A DNA stretch of 64,000 nt from an uncultured Eggerthellaceae bacterium (GTDB lineage Bacteria > Actinomycetota > Coriobacteriia > Coriobacteriales > Eggerthellaceae), in assembly GCA_910588945.1 (NCBI GenBank), contig CAJUSF010000031.1, forward strand, positions 1 through 64,000, read 5' to 3'. A model generated the notes under the pieces. It searched no databases, had not been told where the DNA came from, and saw only the letters and a list, made by a program, of their open reading frames with translations. Within the stretch, counting starts at the first letter, position 1. Each line of letters opens with the position of its first letter. Of the stretch, positions 48,386-57,533 are shown piece after piece. The translations under genes and the position numbers were made by a program.

Positions 48386-49888
48386 ATGACGCGCGCTATG
48401 ACAATGGCGGAGAAGATCCTAGCGGCACATGCCGGTCTGGATGAGGTCGAACCAGGACAGCTTATCGAGTGCGATCTTGATCTGGTGCTGGCAAACGACG
48501 TCACCGCACCGATCGCGATCAAGACATGCCGCGAGATAACAGACGGCGTTTTTGATAAGGACGGCGTCATTCTCGTGCCTGATCATTACGTGCCGAACAA
48601 AGACATCAAAAGCGCCGAACAGGCCAAGATCGTCCGTGATTTCGCGCACGAGCAGGAGATCAGCCACTATTACGAGGTCGGCTGCATGGGCGTGGAGCAC
48701 GCGCTTCTTCCTGAGCAAGGCGTCGTCGGAGCGGGCGATCTGATCATTGGTGCTGACTCGCACACCTGCACATACGGTGCGCTCGGAGCTTTCTCCACTG
48801 GTGTGGGTTCCACCGATGCGGGCGTGGGAATGGCAACCGGCAAAGCATGGTTCAAGGTTCCTGAGACCATCAAATTCGTTGTTGACGGAAAGCTGTCGTC
48901 GGGCGTTACCGGCAAAGATGTCATCTTGCACATCATCGGCAAGATCGGTGTTGACGGCGCGCTATATAAGGCGATGGAGTTCACTGGAAGCGCGATCGAA
49001 TCGCTTCCAATGGATGAGCGCCTGTCCATTTCGAACATGGCTATCGAAGCTGGTGGCAAAGCGGGCCTTATTCCTGTGGATGACGTCACGCGTAAATATT
49101 TGAATGGTCGTACCGAGCGCCCATATACGGCCTACTATTCCGATGAGGATGCGCAATTCAGCGAAGTCATCGAGATAGATGCGGCCGATATCGTGCCTAC
49201 GGTGGCGTTTCCGCATTTACCGTCGAACACGAAGCCTGCGTCTGAGGCTCGCGATATTGTGATCGATCAGGCTGTCATCGGTTCGTGCACGAATGGTCGT
49301 CTTGACGACATGCGTCAAGCCGCCGAGGTGCTCGCTGGTCGCAAGGTCGCGGAGAATGTGCGCTGCATCATCATTCCGGCTACGCAGGAGGTCTATCGTG
49401 CCTGTATAGATGAGGGGCTGATGGATATATTCTTGGATGCGAACTGCGCTGTGAGCACTCCGACATGCGGTCCGTGCCTTGGCGGATACATGGGAATTCT
49501 TGCTGCGGGTGAACGCGCTATCGCGACTACTAACAGGAACTTTGTCGGACGAATGGGCGATCCGACGAGCGAGGTGTATCTTTCATCACCTGCTGTTGCG
49601 GCAGCTAGCGCGGTGCTAGGCCACATCGGCCTTCCGGAGGATCTTCCGGAGGTGGAAAAGCCAAAGACCGCAACCCGCAAGGCCACATCACATAAGGCAT
49701 CGGGCGCTGTATCAGAGCCTTCTGGGCACACAGCGATAAAGGAGCCTGTGGGTTCGTTTGAGCTGGATGCGATCTCCTTCGATTCGACAGGGGCCGCTGC
49801 TTCGTCCGATGATGCAGATATGCTCAACATTTCGGGCAATATGCAAACAGGCGGTGTTTCGATGGATTGGAGCATGCTCGAGGATTAG
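48386..49888 (+). CDS. leuC: 3-isopropylmalate dehydratase large subunit with C-terminal extension
   Basis: A 500-residue subunit that with LeuD isomerises 2- to 3-isopropylmalate. The 4Fe-4S cysteines appear in GSCTNGR and the CGPCLGG pair, and active-site segments include GADSHTCTYGALGAF. It belongs to the shorter, archaeal-like LeuC group (about 420 residues). Residues from about 426 to 500 are extra: low-complexity, Thr/Ser/Ala-rich, ending SMDWSMLED, with no known match. GGAGG before ATG. It opens the leuCDB run. Confidence 0.92.
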   Translation: MTRAMTMAEKILAAHAGLDEVEPGQLIECDLDLVLANDVTAPIAIKTCREITDGVFDKDGVILVPDHYVPNKDIKSAEQAKIVRDFAHEQEISHYYEVGCMGVEHALLPEQGVVGAGDLIIGADSHTCTYGALGAFSTGVGSTDAGVGMATGKAWFKVPETIKFVVDGKLSSGVTGKDVILHIIGKIGVDGALYKAMEFTGSAIESLPMDERLSISNMAIEAGGKAGLIPVDDVTRKYLNGRTERPYTAYYSDEDAQFSEVIEIDAADIVPTVAFPHLPSNTKPASEARDIVIDQAVIGSCTNGRLDDMRQAAEVLAGRKVAENVRCIIIPATQEVYRACIDEGLMDIFLDANCAVSTPTCGPCLGGYMGILAAGERAIATTNRNFVGRMGDPTSEVYLSSPAVAAASAVLGHIGLPEDLPEVEKPKTATRKATSHKASGAVSEPSGHTAIKEPVGSFELDAISFDSTGAAASSDDADMLNISGNMQTGGVSMDWSMLED

Positions 49889-49992
49889 TCCCGTGCATAT
49901 GACAGCTGCACTCGCGACGCTTTGCGAAATGTGGTGCGCAGCTGTTGATGATAGATTATTTGGACCGACTCGATTCTTAAGGTAGGAACGAT

Positions 49993-50496
49993 ATGAATTT
50001 CGAAGGTAAGGCCTTTCGTTACGGGCGAGATATCGATACCGATGTCATCATCCCGGCTCGTTATCTGAACACATCCGACCCTAAAGAGCTCGCCAAGCAT
50101 TGCATGGAGGATCTGGATAAGACCTTCGTCGAGCGCGTTGCTCCGGGCGATATCATCGTTGCCGAGGAGAATTTCGGTTGCGGTTCGTCGCGCGAGCATG
50201 CGCCTATCGCCATCAAAGAGGCAGGTGTGAGCGTTGTTATCGCCAAGAGCTTCGCGCGTATCTTCTATCGCAATTCGATCAATACCGGCCTTGCGATCAT
50301 GGAGTGCCCGGAGGCAGTCGACGCGATCAAAGAGGGGGATGCTGTCAAGGTGGATACCGACAGCGGCATCATCGTCGATGAGACGACAGGTAAAGAATTC
50401 AAGGCGCAGCCTTTCCCGCCGTTTGTTGCGGAGATCATAGAGAAGGGTGGCCTTGTGAACAGGTGGAAAGAGAAACTCGCGGAAGAGGGAAAGTAA
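49993..50496 (+). CDS. leuD: 3-isopropylmalate dehydratase small subunit
   Basis: A 167-residue partner of LeuC that supplies the swivelling domain. FRYGRDIDTDVIIPARYL at the start and NFGCGSSREHAPIAIKEAGVSVVIAKSFARIFYRN are the family core. It is the short form typical with archaeal-type LeuC. It begins about 100 bp after leuC, and its stop overlaps the leuB start (TAATG). Confidence 0.94.
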   Translation: MNFEGKAFRYGRDIDTDVIIPARYLNTSDPKELAKHCMEDLDKTFVERVAPGDIIVAEENFGCGSSREHAPIAIKEAGVSVVIAKSFARIFYRNSINTGLAIMECPEAVDAIKEGDAVKVDTDSGIIVDETTGKEFKAQPFPPFVAEIIEKGGLVNRWKEKLAEEGK

Positions 50497-51602
50497 TGAC
50501 GACTTATAAAATCTGCTTGCTTCCCGGAGATGGAATCGGTCCGGAGATCATCGCCGAGGGAGTCAAGGTGCTTGACGCTGTAGGCAAGAAGTATGGCATG
50601 GATTTTGAATACAGTGAAGCGCTGCTTGGTGGTTGCGCGATCGATGAGTGCGGCACTGCTTTGCCCGATGAGACTCTTGAGGCTGCTAAGGCAAGCGATG
50701 CTGTGCTTCTCGCTGCTGTGGGTGGTCCGAAATGGGATACGACAGATCCTGATAAACCCCGCCCCGAGCAGGGACTTCTCGGCATCAGAAAGGGTCTTGG
50801 TCTGTATACCAACCTGCGCCCCGTTCAGATATTCACCTCGCTTGCCGATGCTTCCACTTTGAAGCCGGAGGTAATCGACGGCGTGGATATGATGATCGTG
50901 CGCGAACTTACGGGAGGTCTTTACTTCGGCGAGCGCGAGCGCTTCTACGATGAAGAGGGTGCAGGCGTTGACGGAAAGAGCGGCCAGCGCGCTTATGACA
51001 CGCTAGAGTACCGCGAATATGAGATAGACCGCATTGCCCGTCAGGCTTTCGAGGCGGCTCGCAAGCGTCGCGGGAAAGTTCACTCGGTCGACAAGGCTAA
51101 CGTGCTTGAGACATCCCGCATGTGGCGCGAGATCGTTCACAGGATCCATGATGAGGAGTATGCAGATGTCGAGCTTGAGGATATTCTCGTGGACAACTGC
51201 GCTATGCAGCTCATCAATCGCCCAGCCGATTTTGATGTGGTTATCACAGAGAATATGTTCGGCGACATCCTCTCCGATGAGGCAGCTCAGATCTCAGGTT
51301 CTCTTGGGATGCTGGCAAGCGCGTCTTTAGGCGATGGTGTTGCACTTTATGAGCCAAGCCACGGAAGCGCTCCTGATATCGCGGGCAAGGGCATCGCAAA
51401 TCCTCTTGCGCAGATCCTCTCTGTTCAGATGATGTTGCAGCATAGCTTCAATATGCTCGATGCTGCCAACGATATTCAGCGTGCCATCACCGCTGTGCTT
51501 GACAAGGGCTACAGAACCGGAGATATCGCCGATGCATCAACCCCATCCGATAAGATCGTTGGATGCTCCAAGATGGGAGATCTCGTAGTCGAGAATCTCT
51601 AG
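50496..51602 (+). CDS. leuB: 3-isopropylmalate dehydrogenase
   Basis: A 368-residue NAD-dependent dehydrogenase, third step of leucine synthesis. Marks are LLPGDGIGPEI, GPKWDT, RKGLGLYTNLRPV, TGGLYFGERER, VDKANVLETSRMWRE, DNCAMQLI, ENMFGDILSDEAAQISGSLGMLASASLG and the NAD loop HGSAPDIAGKGIANPL. The start ATG 50496 overlaps the leuD stop; a long upstream in-frame start at 50463 is ruled out by the overlap. LeuA (isopropylmalate synthase) is not in the window. Confidence 0.95.
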   Translation: MTTYKICLLPGDGIGPEIIAEGVKVLDAVGKKYGMDFEYSEALLGGCAIDECGTALPDETLEAAKASDAVLLAAVGGPKWDTTDPDKPRPEQGLLGIRKGLGLYTNLRPVQIFTSLADASTLKPEVIDGVDMMIVRELTGGLYFGERERFYDEEGAGVDGKSGQRAYDTLEYREYEIDRIARQAFEAARKRRGKVHSVDKANVLETSRMWREIVHRIHDEEYADVELEDILVDNCAMQLINRPADFDVVITENMFGDILSDEAAQISGSLGMLASASLGDGVALYEPSHGSAPDIAGKGIANPLAQILSVQMMLQHSFNMLDAANDIQRAITAVLDKGYRTGDIADASTPSDKIVGCSKMGDLVVENL

Positions 51603-51725
51603 GAGATGGGATCTAGTCGGCATCGAAGTGTTTTGAGGTTATGTTGTATGGAGAGATCTGTGCGCGTATATAACTGCTCAGTTTCAGTTTGCAATCGGAT
51701 AGGTTTTTAAGAATACAATCCTGAT

Positions 51726-52640
51726 ATGGAAAAGTTTCTTCTCATAGCAAATCCTGCGGCGCAGAGTGGAAAAGGCGCGCTCATAGCAGAGCATGCTGCT
51801 GCGCTTTTGCGTGCGGGTCTTTCCGAGGATGCGTTGTCGGTTGTGTTCACAAATCAACCTATGCACGCAAGTGATATCGCGGCGCACAGTGAAGGGTTCG
51901 CCACTATCATCGCGCTTGGTGGCGACGGCGTAATTCATGAGGTTGTGAACGGCCTTATGTGGCGCAAGGCTGCGGACAGGCCGTCTTTAGGTGTTATCGC
52001 CGCCGGATCAGGCAATGACTACGCACGCGCGCTGGGTCTATCGACCAAGATCGATCAGGCCTGCGATCAGCTCCTTCGAGCTGAGCCTTACCCGGTAGAT
52101 ATCGGTAAGGTGAACGAGGATTTCTTTATGGAAACTTTGTCGTTTGGGCTGGATGCGGCCATCGCGCTTGATACTATGGAGCGCCGAAAAAAGAGTGGGC
52201 GTAAGGGGGCCGTTCTTTATATGGAAAGCGGGTTTAACCAGTTGATGAACCACCTGGATGAGTATCCATATAAGGCAAGCTTTGACGGAGGAGCCCTTAA
52301 TGAGTCACGCTTGATAACTTTTGCGGTGCAGATGGGTCCATATTACGGAGGTGGGTTTAAAATCTGTCCTGAGGCAAAATTGGACGACGGTCTATTCGAT
52401 GTCTGTATTTCACATCCGCCAATAACGGCCCTAAAGGCTATAAAGACATTTCTCAAGGCGAAAAGCGGCAAGCATGTGGGAATGCCTAATTTCGAGTTCG
52501 AGCGCGCAAGAAAGCTCACGTTGGACTTCGAGACAGAGCCGCCTGCTCAAATGGATGGCGAGAAGGTAACGGGAAAGCACCTCGATATCTCCATCGAACA
52601 CAGCGCGATCCGTGTGCTCACTCCACATGATCCGCTGTGA
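51726..52640 (+). CDS. Diacylglycerol/lipid kinase (YegS/DgkB-type)
   Basis: A 304-residue lipid kinase. The nucleotide site is NPAAQSGKGA, IIALGGDGVIHEVVNGL and AAGSGNDYARAL, all typical of the DAGK catalytic domain. It phosphorylates diacylglycerol or a related lipid using ATP at the membrane inner face. The C-terminal part (QMGPYYGGGFKICPEAKLDDGLFDV) is also standard. Start ATG 51726 has no strong ribosome site. Confidence 0.9.
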   Translation: MEKFLLIANPAAQSGKGALIAEHAAALLRAGLSEDALSVVFTNQPMHASDIAAHSEGFATIIALGGDGVIHEVVNGLMWRKAADRPSLGVIAAGSGNDYARALGLSTKIDQACDQLLRAEPYPVDIGKVNEDFFMETLSFGLDAAIALDTMERRKKSGRKGAVLYMESGFNQLMNHLDEYPYKASFDGGALNESRLITFAVQMGPYYGGGFKICPEAKLDDGLFDVCISHPPITALKAIKTFLKAKSGKHVGMPNFEFERARKLTLDFETEPPAQMDGEKVTGKHLDISIEHSAIRVLTPHDPL

Positions 52641-52680
52641 TGACCTGCTGCGATCTTCAGCAGATAGACCGAAGCCCTCT

Positions 52681-54009
52681 CTAATTGCAGTAGTTATCCG
52701 GCTCGAATTGAAGCTGGCTCTCCGCGCCGCTCAGAACCGAGCGAGCTTGCTCTCTCAAATTGTTCAGTCCGCTCAAGAACTGCCTGTACATCACAACTAC
52801 CAGATAGCGTCCGATGGGTGTTAAGGTTAGCTCGTCGACATTATCCTTCTCAAACGCCCTGCATGCGCGCAAAAAAGCCATCTCAGCCGGAAGCGCAGCA
52901 TCCACGCTGATCCCGAATTTCTCTTTGAAGGCTTTCTTGTCGAGTCTAAGATGATAGAGCTGCAGCAAGAACCAATAGCGCTCAAAGTTTCGGCCGCCTA
53001 CCTTCGTCTTGCCCATGAGCGACATCTTTCCGGATGCGATCTTTTCGTTGTACTCTTTGAGGCTGAAGGTGTTCACGAAAAGTGTGTGGTTCAAAGGCGT
53101 GATGGCGCCGCTTCCGATAGCCGGATACTCCTCGTAGGAAACTGCATATTCCTCAACCATAAGTCCTTGATCGTCTTGACCTTCAGGAAGGCGTCTGTTG
53201 AACGTCCAAAGCGTCTCGCGGTCGAAGATGGGGTCTTTGCCGCCGGTAAGCACACCGTCGATGATCTGATAGTAACGGTACTCTTGGTCATAATCGATGA
53301 CGCCAAGCGCCTGCTCAAGCTTTTTCATCGTGGCGTTTGATTTATAGAGCGGGGAAAACGTTGTCTGCCTGCACCCGCAAAGCGACACCTTCTCCAAATC
53401 GTCGAAAAGGATATCTTCGGTTTGCGTTGGGAAGTTGAAGATCATATCGACATTGACCGACGTGAAATAAGGATTGGCCTCAGCAAGCCTCTCGAGGATT
53501 TCTTCGCCGCTGCCATATTTATGATATCTGTCCATCTGCTTGAGAAGGTCGTTATTGAAGCTCTGCACACCAACAGAGAGCCTTTGCACACGGCCTTTCA
53601 TCTTCTCAAGATACGGCCCTATGAGGTGGTTCGGATTCGTTTCGACCGAAACCTCTTTGATGTTGAAGTTGTCCTTGGCAACATCGATCGTTTCGCACAA
53701 CTCGTCGATCATGACAGTAGGTGTGCCGCCGCCAAAGTACAGCGTTTCGATATCGTATCCAAGCTCAGTGAGCATGAGCATCTCTTTGCGCAAGCTCTCG
53801 AAGTAAGGACGCGCTAGGTCTTCTTGGAAGGGATAGCGATTGAAGCTGCAATACGGGCAGAGCACTTCGCAAAACGGGATGTGGATGTAGAGCATGTAGG
53901 AGCGATTGGGATCAGCCTTTGGCATGTGAGTCTCTTCAAGAGGATGAAGCCTCAGTTGCTTCTTGATCATATCGGCCGTGATGCGTGAGAGCAGGCGTTC
54001 TTTCAGCAT
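52681..54009 (-). CDS. HemW/HemN-like radical SAM protein
   Basis: A 442-residue radical SAM protein. The cluster motif CEVLCPYC (Cys47, Cys51, Cys54) is followed by LYFGGGTPTVM, VETNPNHL and LSVGVQSFNNDLLKQMDRYH, which mark the coproporphyrinogen dehydrogenase/HemW/HutW class. The C-terminal HemN domain is altered (WFLLQLYHLRLDKKAFKEKFG). It may act as a heme chaperone, an anaerobic heme-handling enzyme or a related methyltransferase. It overlaps no neighbour and reads against the lipid kinase. No ribosome site close to 54009 stands out; TGAGATCC is weak. Confidence 0.78.
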   Translation of the reverse strand: MLKERLLSRITADMIKKQLRLHPLEETHMPKADPNRSYMLYIHIPFCEVLCPYCSFNRYPFQEDLARPYFESLRKEMLMLTELGYDIETLYFGGGTPTVMIDELCETIDVAKDNFNIKEVSVETNPNHLIGPYLEKMKGRVQRLSVGVQSFNNDLLKQMDRYHKYGSGEEILERLAEANPYFTSVNVDMIFNFPTQTEDILFDDLEKVSLCGCRQTTFSPLYKSNATMKKLEQALGVIDYDQEYRYYQIIDGVLTGGKDPIFDRETLWTFNRRLPEGQDDQGLMVEEYAVSYEEYPAIGSGAITPLNHTLFVNTFSLKEYNEKIASGKMSLMGKTKVGGRNFERYWFLLQLYHLRLDKKAFKEKFGISVDAALPAEMAFLRACRAFEKDNVDELTLTPIGRYLVVVMYRQFLSGLNNLREQARSVLSGAESQLQFEPDNYCN

Positions 54010-54278
54010 GTGAGATCCTTAATGTCGTTTTGTGCTATATCGGTGGCGCGAGCTTTCAAGCCTGTAGGGGCTCGTATTTTTGTCCTTGCGTCGCGCTATT
54101 TGGTTTGTTTTGTTCAATTCTACATTGTTGGGGATATCGACTTGGATGTAAAGCGCATAGTTTCCGATCGACCGAAATGGCGTGTTATAAGGCGGTTTGG
54201 CTTTGGGTAAAGGCTGAGCGGGCAAGTTGCTGATATGATTGATCTGACGATAAGACTCCAACATCCAAGGAGGATAAG

Positions 54279-55079
54279 ATGGGTTTTCTAAAGGGTAAGA
54301 CAGCTATCATCACAGGCGCAGGATTGGCGAAGCTCAAGGATGGATCTCCTGGAGCCATCGGTTATGGGATCGCGATAGCGTATGCCAAAGAGGGAGCCAA
54401 TCTTGTCATAACAGGACGCAATGTTTCAAAGCTCACAGGTGCCAAGGAAGAGCTTGAGCGCGAATACGGTATCGAGGTGCTGCCTGTGCAGGCAGATGTT
54501 AGCGCGAGTTCAGATAACAAAGCGGTCGTTCAAAATGTGATCGACAAGGCTATGGAGAAGTTTGGGCGTATCGATGTCCTTGTGAATAACGCTCAGGCAT
54601 CCGCATCAGGTGTCACTCTTGCAGATCACAGCACCGATCAGTTTGATCTGGCCATCTATTCGGGGCTTTACGCCACCTTCTACTATATGCAGGCAGCCTA
54701 TCCGCATCTTAAGGAGACGAAGGGCTCTGTTATCAACTTTGCTTCCGGTGCGGGACTTTTTGGCAATTACAGTCAGTGCGCATACGCCGCTGCCAAAGAG
54801 GGAATTAGAGGAATGAGTCGTGTGGCAGCTACTGAGTGGGGACCTGACGGCATCAATGTGAATGTCGTCTGTCCGCTTGCCTGGACAGCAGCACTCGAGA
54901 ACTTCCAAGAGCAGTATCCGGATGCTTTCGAGGCAAATGTGCATATGCCTCCGATGGGCCACTATGGAGATGTCGAGCAAGAGATCGGACGTGTGGTCGT
55001 TCAGCTGGCCAATCCGGATTTCAAGTTCATGAGTGGCGAGACCTTGACCCTTGAGGGTGGTATGGGACAGCGCCCGTAA
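54279..55079 (+). CDS. Short-chain dehydrogenase/reductase
   Basis: A 266-residue SDR. The cofactor motif TGAGLAKLKDGSPGAIGYGIA is longer than the usual TGxxxGxG, with a 9-residue insert of unknown effect. NNAQA (the NNAG equivalent), catalytic Ser in INFASGAG and YAAAK supply the active site; the ending EGGMGQRP is usual. The substrate is unknown; the next two genes, both broken, belong to a fatty-acid-like activation locus, so a hydroxyacyl or steroid substrate is possible. AAGGAGG site 5 nt before ATG. Confidence 0.87.
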   Translation: MGFLKGKTAIITGAGLAKLKDGSPGAIGYGIAIAYAKEGANLVITGRNVSKLTGAKEELEREYGIEVLPVQADVSASSDNKAVVQNVIDKAMEKFGRIDVLVNNAQASASGVTLADHSTDQFDLAIYSGLYATFYYMQAAYPHLKETKGSVINFASGAGLFGNYSQCAYAAAKEGIRGMSRVAATEWGPDGINVNVVCPLAWTAALENFQEQYPDAFEANVHMPPMGHYGDVEQEIGRVVVQLANPDFKFMSGETLTLEGGMGQRP

Positions 55080-55215
55080 TCCGCGTCGGAGGAATAATCA
55101 GCGGACTTCAACGTAGGGACGTACCTCGAAACTCTTTTCTCGTCGGTATTGTTTCTCTGGTCAGCGGCTTCATGCTGGAGGATTATGAGGACTTCAACAT
55201 TCGGGAGGAGAAGCT

Positions 55216-55795
55216 GTGACTGAAGAAAATAAACTGGGAAAGAAAATCACCGCCCTTCGTGAAGCCCATCATCTAAGTATCAAGGACCTCGCTGATCGTT
55301 GTAGCTGAGATGTGGATGTCATAGAACAGCTTGAGGCTGGCGAGGTCCCCCCATCTCTTGCTCCTCTTATCAAATTGACTCGCGCACTGGGTGTGCGCCT
55401 AGGAACGCTTATGGATGATGATGAGGCGTTTGGTCCTGCATACTTTGATGCGGCTCAAATGGAAGAGGTCGAGTGTGTAAAAAACACTGCAGACCGCTAA
55501 GGATGCTGGTGATTTAAGTTATTTCAGCTTGGCAGCCGGTCGTCCTTCCCGTCATATGGATCCCTTTGTGATTACGGTAACCCCTTCAGGTGAGGCATCG
55601 CATAAGCTTGACAGCCACGAGGGTGAAGAGTGGCTCTATGGTATGGAGGGCTGCATCGAAATCGAATACGGCAACGATGTCTTTGTCCTCCACCCCGGCG
55701 AGACTATCTATTATGATTCGATCGTTCCGCATCAGGTACGGGCACATGACGGACAGAATATGAAATTTCTGGCTTGCGTGTACATGCCATTTTAG
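55216..55795 (+). pseudogene. Broken XRE-cupin transcriptional regulator
   Basis: A regulator with helix-turn-helix (LGKKITALREAHHLSIKDLADRCS, then DVDVIEQLEAGEVPPSLAPLIKLTRALGVRLGTLMDDDEAF) and a C-terminal cupin domain (SRHMDPFVITVTP, SHEGEEWLYGMEGCIEIEYGNDVFVLHPGETIYYDSIVPHQV). Damage: an in-frame TGA at 55306-55308 and a frameshift near the A-run at about 55476-55482, so the cupin is in another register. GTG 55216 follows AGGAG. In relatives this regulator lies ahead of an acyl-CoA ligase gene, and the same is seen here. Confidence 0.82.
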
Positions 55796-55803
55796 GGGAC
55801 GAT

Positions 55804-56369
55804 ATGGATACTGAAGCAAGGAAGCCCATTCCGGGCGATCCTGATTATCCGCTGCATTCCGAGCTGACGATCGGCGATTATTTCAAGGAACAGGTAGCTA
55901 TCGAGCCCGATCATGAGTTTGTTGTCTATCCTGATCGCGATTTGCGCTGGTCGTACAAAGATTTTGACGAGCGCACCGATCAGCTTGCCAAGGGCTTGAT
56001 CGCTATTGGCATGAAGCTGGGCGATCACCTCGGTGTGTGGGCGCGCAATATTCCCGACTGGCTTACCTTTATGTATGCGTGCGTTTATTCGCACGTGTCC
56101 GGGGTACGAGGGTCTAACCGAGGATGATGTTCGCGAATGGGCTATTCCGCGCATTGCTCGTTACAAGGTTCCAAAGCGTGTGTTCATCGTGGATGATTTT
56201 TCCTATGACTCCTTCGATGAAGGTGCAGAAGTTCAAGCTGCGTGAGATGGCTGAAGAGCTGGTTCACGGCAGTGTGGGCGAAAAGCAGGAAAAAGCTTAC
56301 GTCAAACGCTTCTTGACTATGAGCTCGAACGGGGAAGTTCGAGCTCTTCTTCTTGCTCAAGCGGTGTGA
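55804..56369 (+). pseudogene. Remnant of an AMP-forming acyl-CoA ligase with internal deletion
   Basis: The first ~95 residues match the start of long-chain acyl-CoA synthetases (LTIGDYFKEQVAIEPDHEFVVYPDRDLRWSYKDFDERTDQLAKGL, WARNIPDWLTFMYA). At about 56093-56112 the sequence jumps to the C-terminal end (GLTEDDVREWAIPRIARYKVPKRVFIVDDF), so some hundreds of residues that include the AMP-binding core are missing. A frameshift in the T-run near 56198-56206 follows, after which PMTPSMKVQKFKLREMAEEL reads on. The end overlaps the minus-strand RarD gene. The enzyme cannot function. Confidence 0.82.
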
Positions 56370-57315
56370 GGACAGGTGTGGTGAGGACGGTGCTCTCTTT
56401 ACTCGCTTTAAGGGATGTGCGTACTGCATCGATGCCGACAAGGACAAGCCCACACCAGATGCAGCCGAAGCACACTGCATGAGCCAAGGTGAAAGGCTCT
56501 CCGTTCACAAAGACTCCGATCATAAGCGCGATAGTAGGACTTAGATACTGGATAAAACCGAGCAACGTCAGTGGAATCGAGTTCGCGGCGCTCGCAAAGA
56601 GGATGAGCGGCATGGCGGTGATGGCTCCGCCGCCGATAAGCAACAAGGTGGTGATCCATCCTGACAGCGAGCTGGTATCTTCCCCAAACGCATGACCCCC
56701 CGTTATGGTTGCAAATACAATGGCGAAAACAAGCGCGACCGGAGCCATGACGACGCTTTCAACTGTAATTGCTTCAACGGCAGGATAGCCACCCTTCTTC
56801 TTCACCGCGCCGTACAGACCAAAACTGATTGCAAGGATAATCGAGATCCAGGGAAAAGACCCATAGTTGGCGGTAAAAAAGACAATGCCAACACAGCACA
56901 ACGATACAGCTGCCCATTGAAGTGGTGTCAGTTTTTCCTTGAATATAATCAGGCCGAGCAAGATCGAAACAAGCGGGTTGATGTAGTAGCCGATTGAGGT
57001 TTCGACGATGCGATCGATATCAACGGCAAAGATGTAGGTACTCCAGTTCAGGGTTATGAGAATTGATGCGGGAATGAGATAGCGTAGAGCTCGTCGGTCT
57101 TTAAGTAGACCGACGAAATCCCAGCGACCAACGAAGCAGATGATAACGGTGAACACACAGCACCAGATGATGCGTTGTGCGATGACTTCTAACGAACTAA
57201 CGTGGCTGAGAAGCTTCCAATACAGAGGGAAAACGCCCCACATCAGATAGCATCCGAAGGCGGCAATGATGCCGCGCCGCATCCGCTTTTTCAATATGTC
57301 TGCACCGTTTTCCAT
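56317..57315 (-). CDS. rarD: RarD/EamA-family transporter
   Basis: About 332 residues with ten membrane helices, two EamA units (RRGIIAAFGCYLMWGVFPLYWKLLSHVSSLEVIAQRIIW in the first, FASAANSIPLTLLGFIQYLSPTIALMIGVF in the second). The RarD group was linked to chloramphenicol sensitivity, but no physiological substrate is established. The start is uncertain: 57315 is used; the frame is open to 57369 with no clear ribosome site. The C-terminus overlaps the acyl-CoA ligase pseudogene by about 50 bp, so its end may be altered. Confidence 0.8.
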   Translation of the reverse strand: MENGADILKKRMRRGIIAAFGCYLMWGVFPLYWKLLSHVSSLEVIAQRIIWCCVFTVIICFVGRWDFVGLLKDRRALRYLIPASILITLNWSTYIFAVDIDRIVETSIGYYINPLVSILLGLIIFKEKLTPLQWAAVSLCCVGIVFFTANYGSFPWISIILAISFGLYGAVKKKGGYPAVEAITVESVVMAPVALVFAIVFATITGGHAFGEDTSSLSGWITTLLLIGGGAITAMPLILFASAANSIPLTLLGFIQYLSPTIALMIGVFVNGEPFTLAHAVCFGCIWCGLVLVGIDAVRTSLKASKESTVLTTPVLTPLEQEEELELPRSSS

Positions 57316-57514
57316 AGTAAACATTATCGCACTGAATGTTGCAAGGAAGAGGCATCGCTTTGGATGCATGCTTATAATCGTGTCATGAGTATGTATGAGT
57401 GACGGTTAGATGGCCTCCCAGTTAAACGTGATGTTATAGAGTTGGCTTCCGCCATTTTTGTAGACCTGTATGGATTAGTTTGAAGGCTGATCGGTTTTTC
57501 GATCGAGGCGCAAA

Positions 57515-57531
57515 AGGACGTTATGCGTCCT
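57515..57531 (-). terminator. Short hairpin behind the flippase-like gene
   Basis: AGGACG pairs with CGTCCT around TTATG; on the minus strand it is followed by TTTTG. It lies 3 bp beyond the stop of the 382-residue membrane protein. Confidence 0.55.
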
Positions 57532-57533
57532 CC

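Noticed and set aside
48028..48570. 180-residue minus-strand frame over the tRNA
   Set aside because: It covers tRNA-Leu and the start of leuC in antisense, so it is a chance frame.
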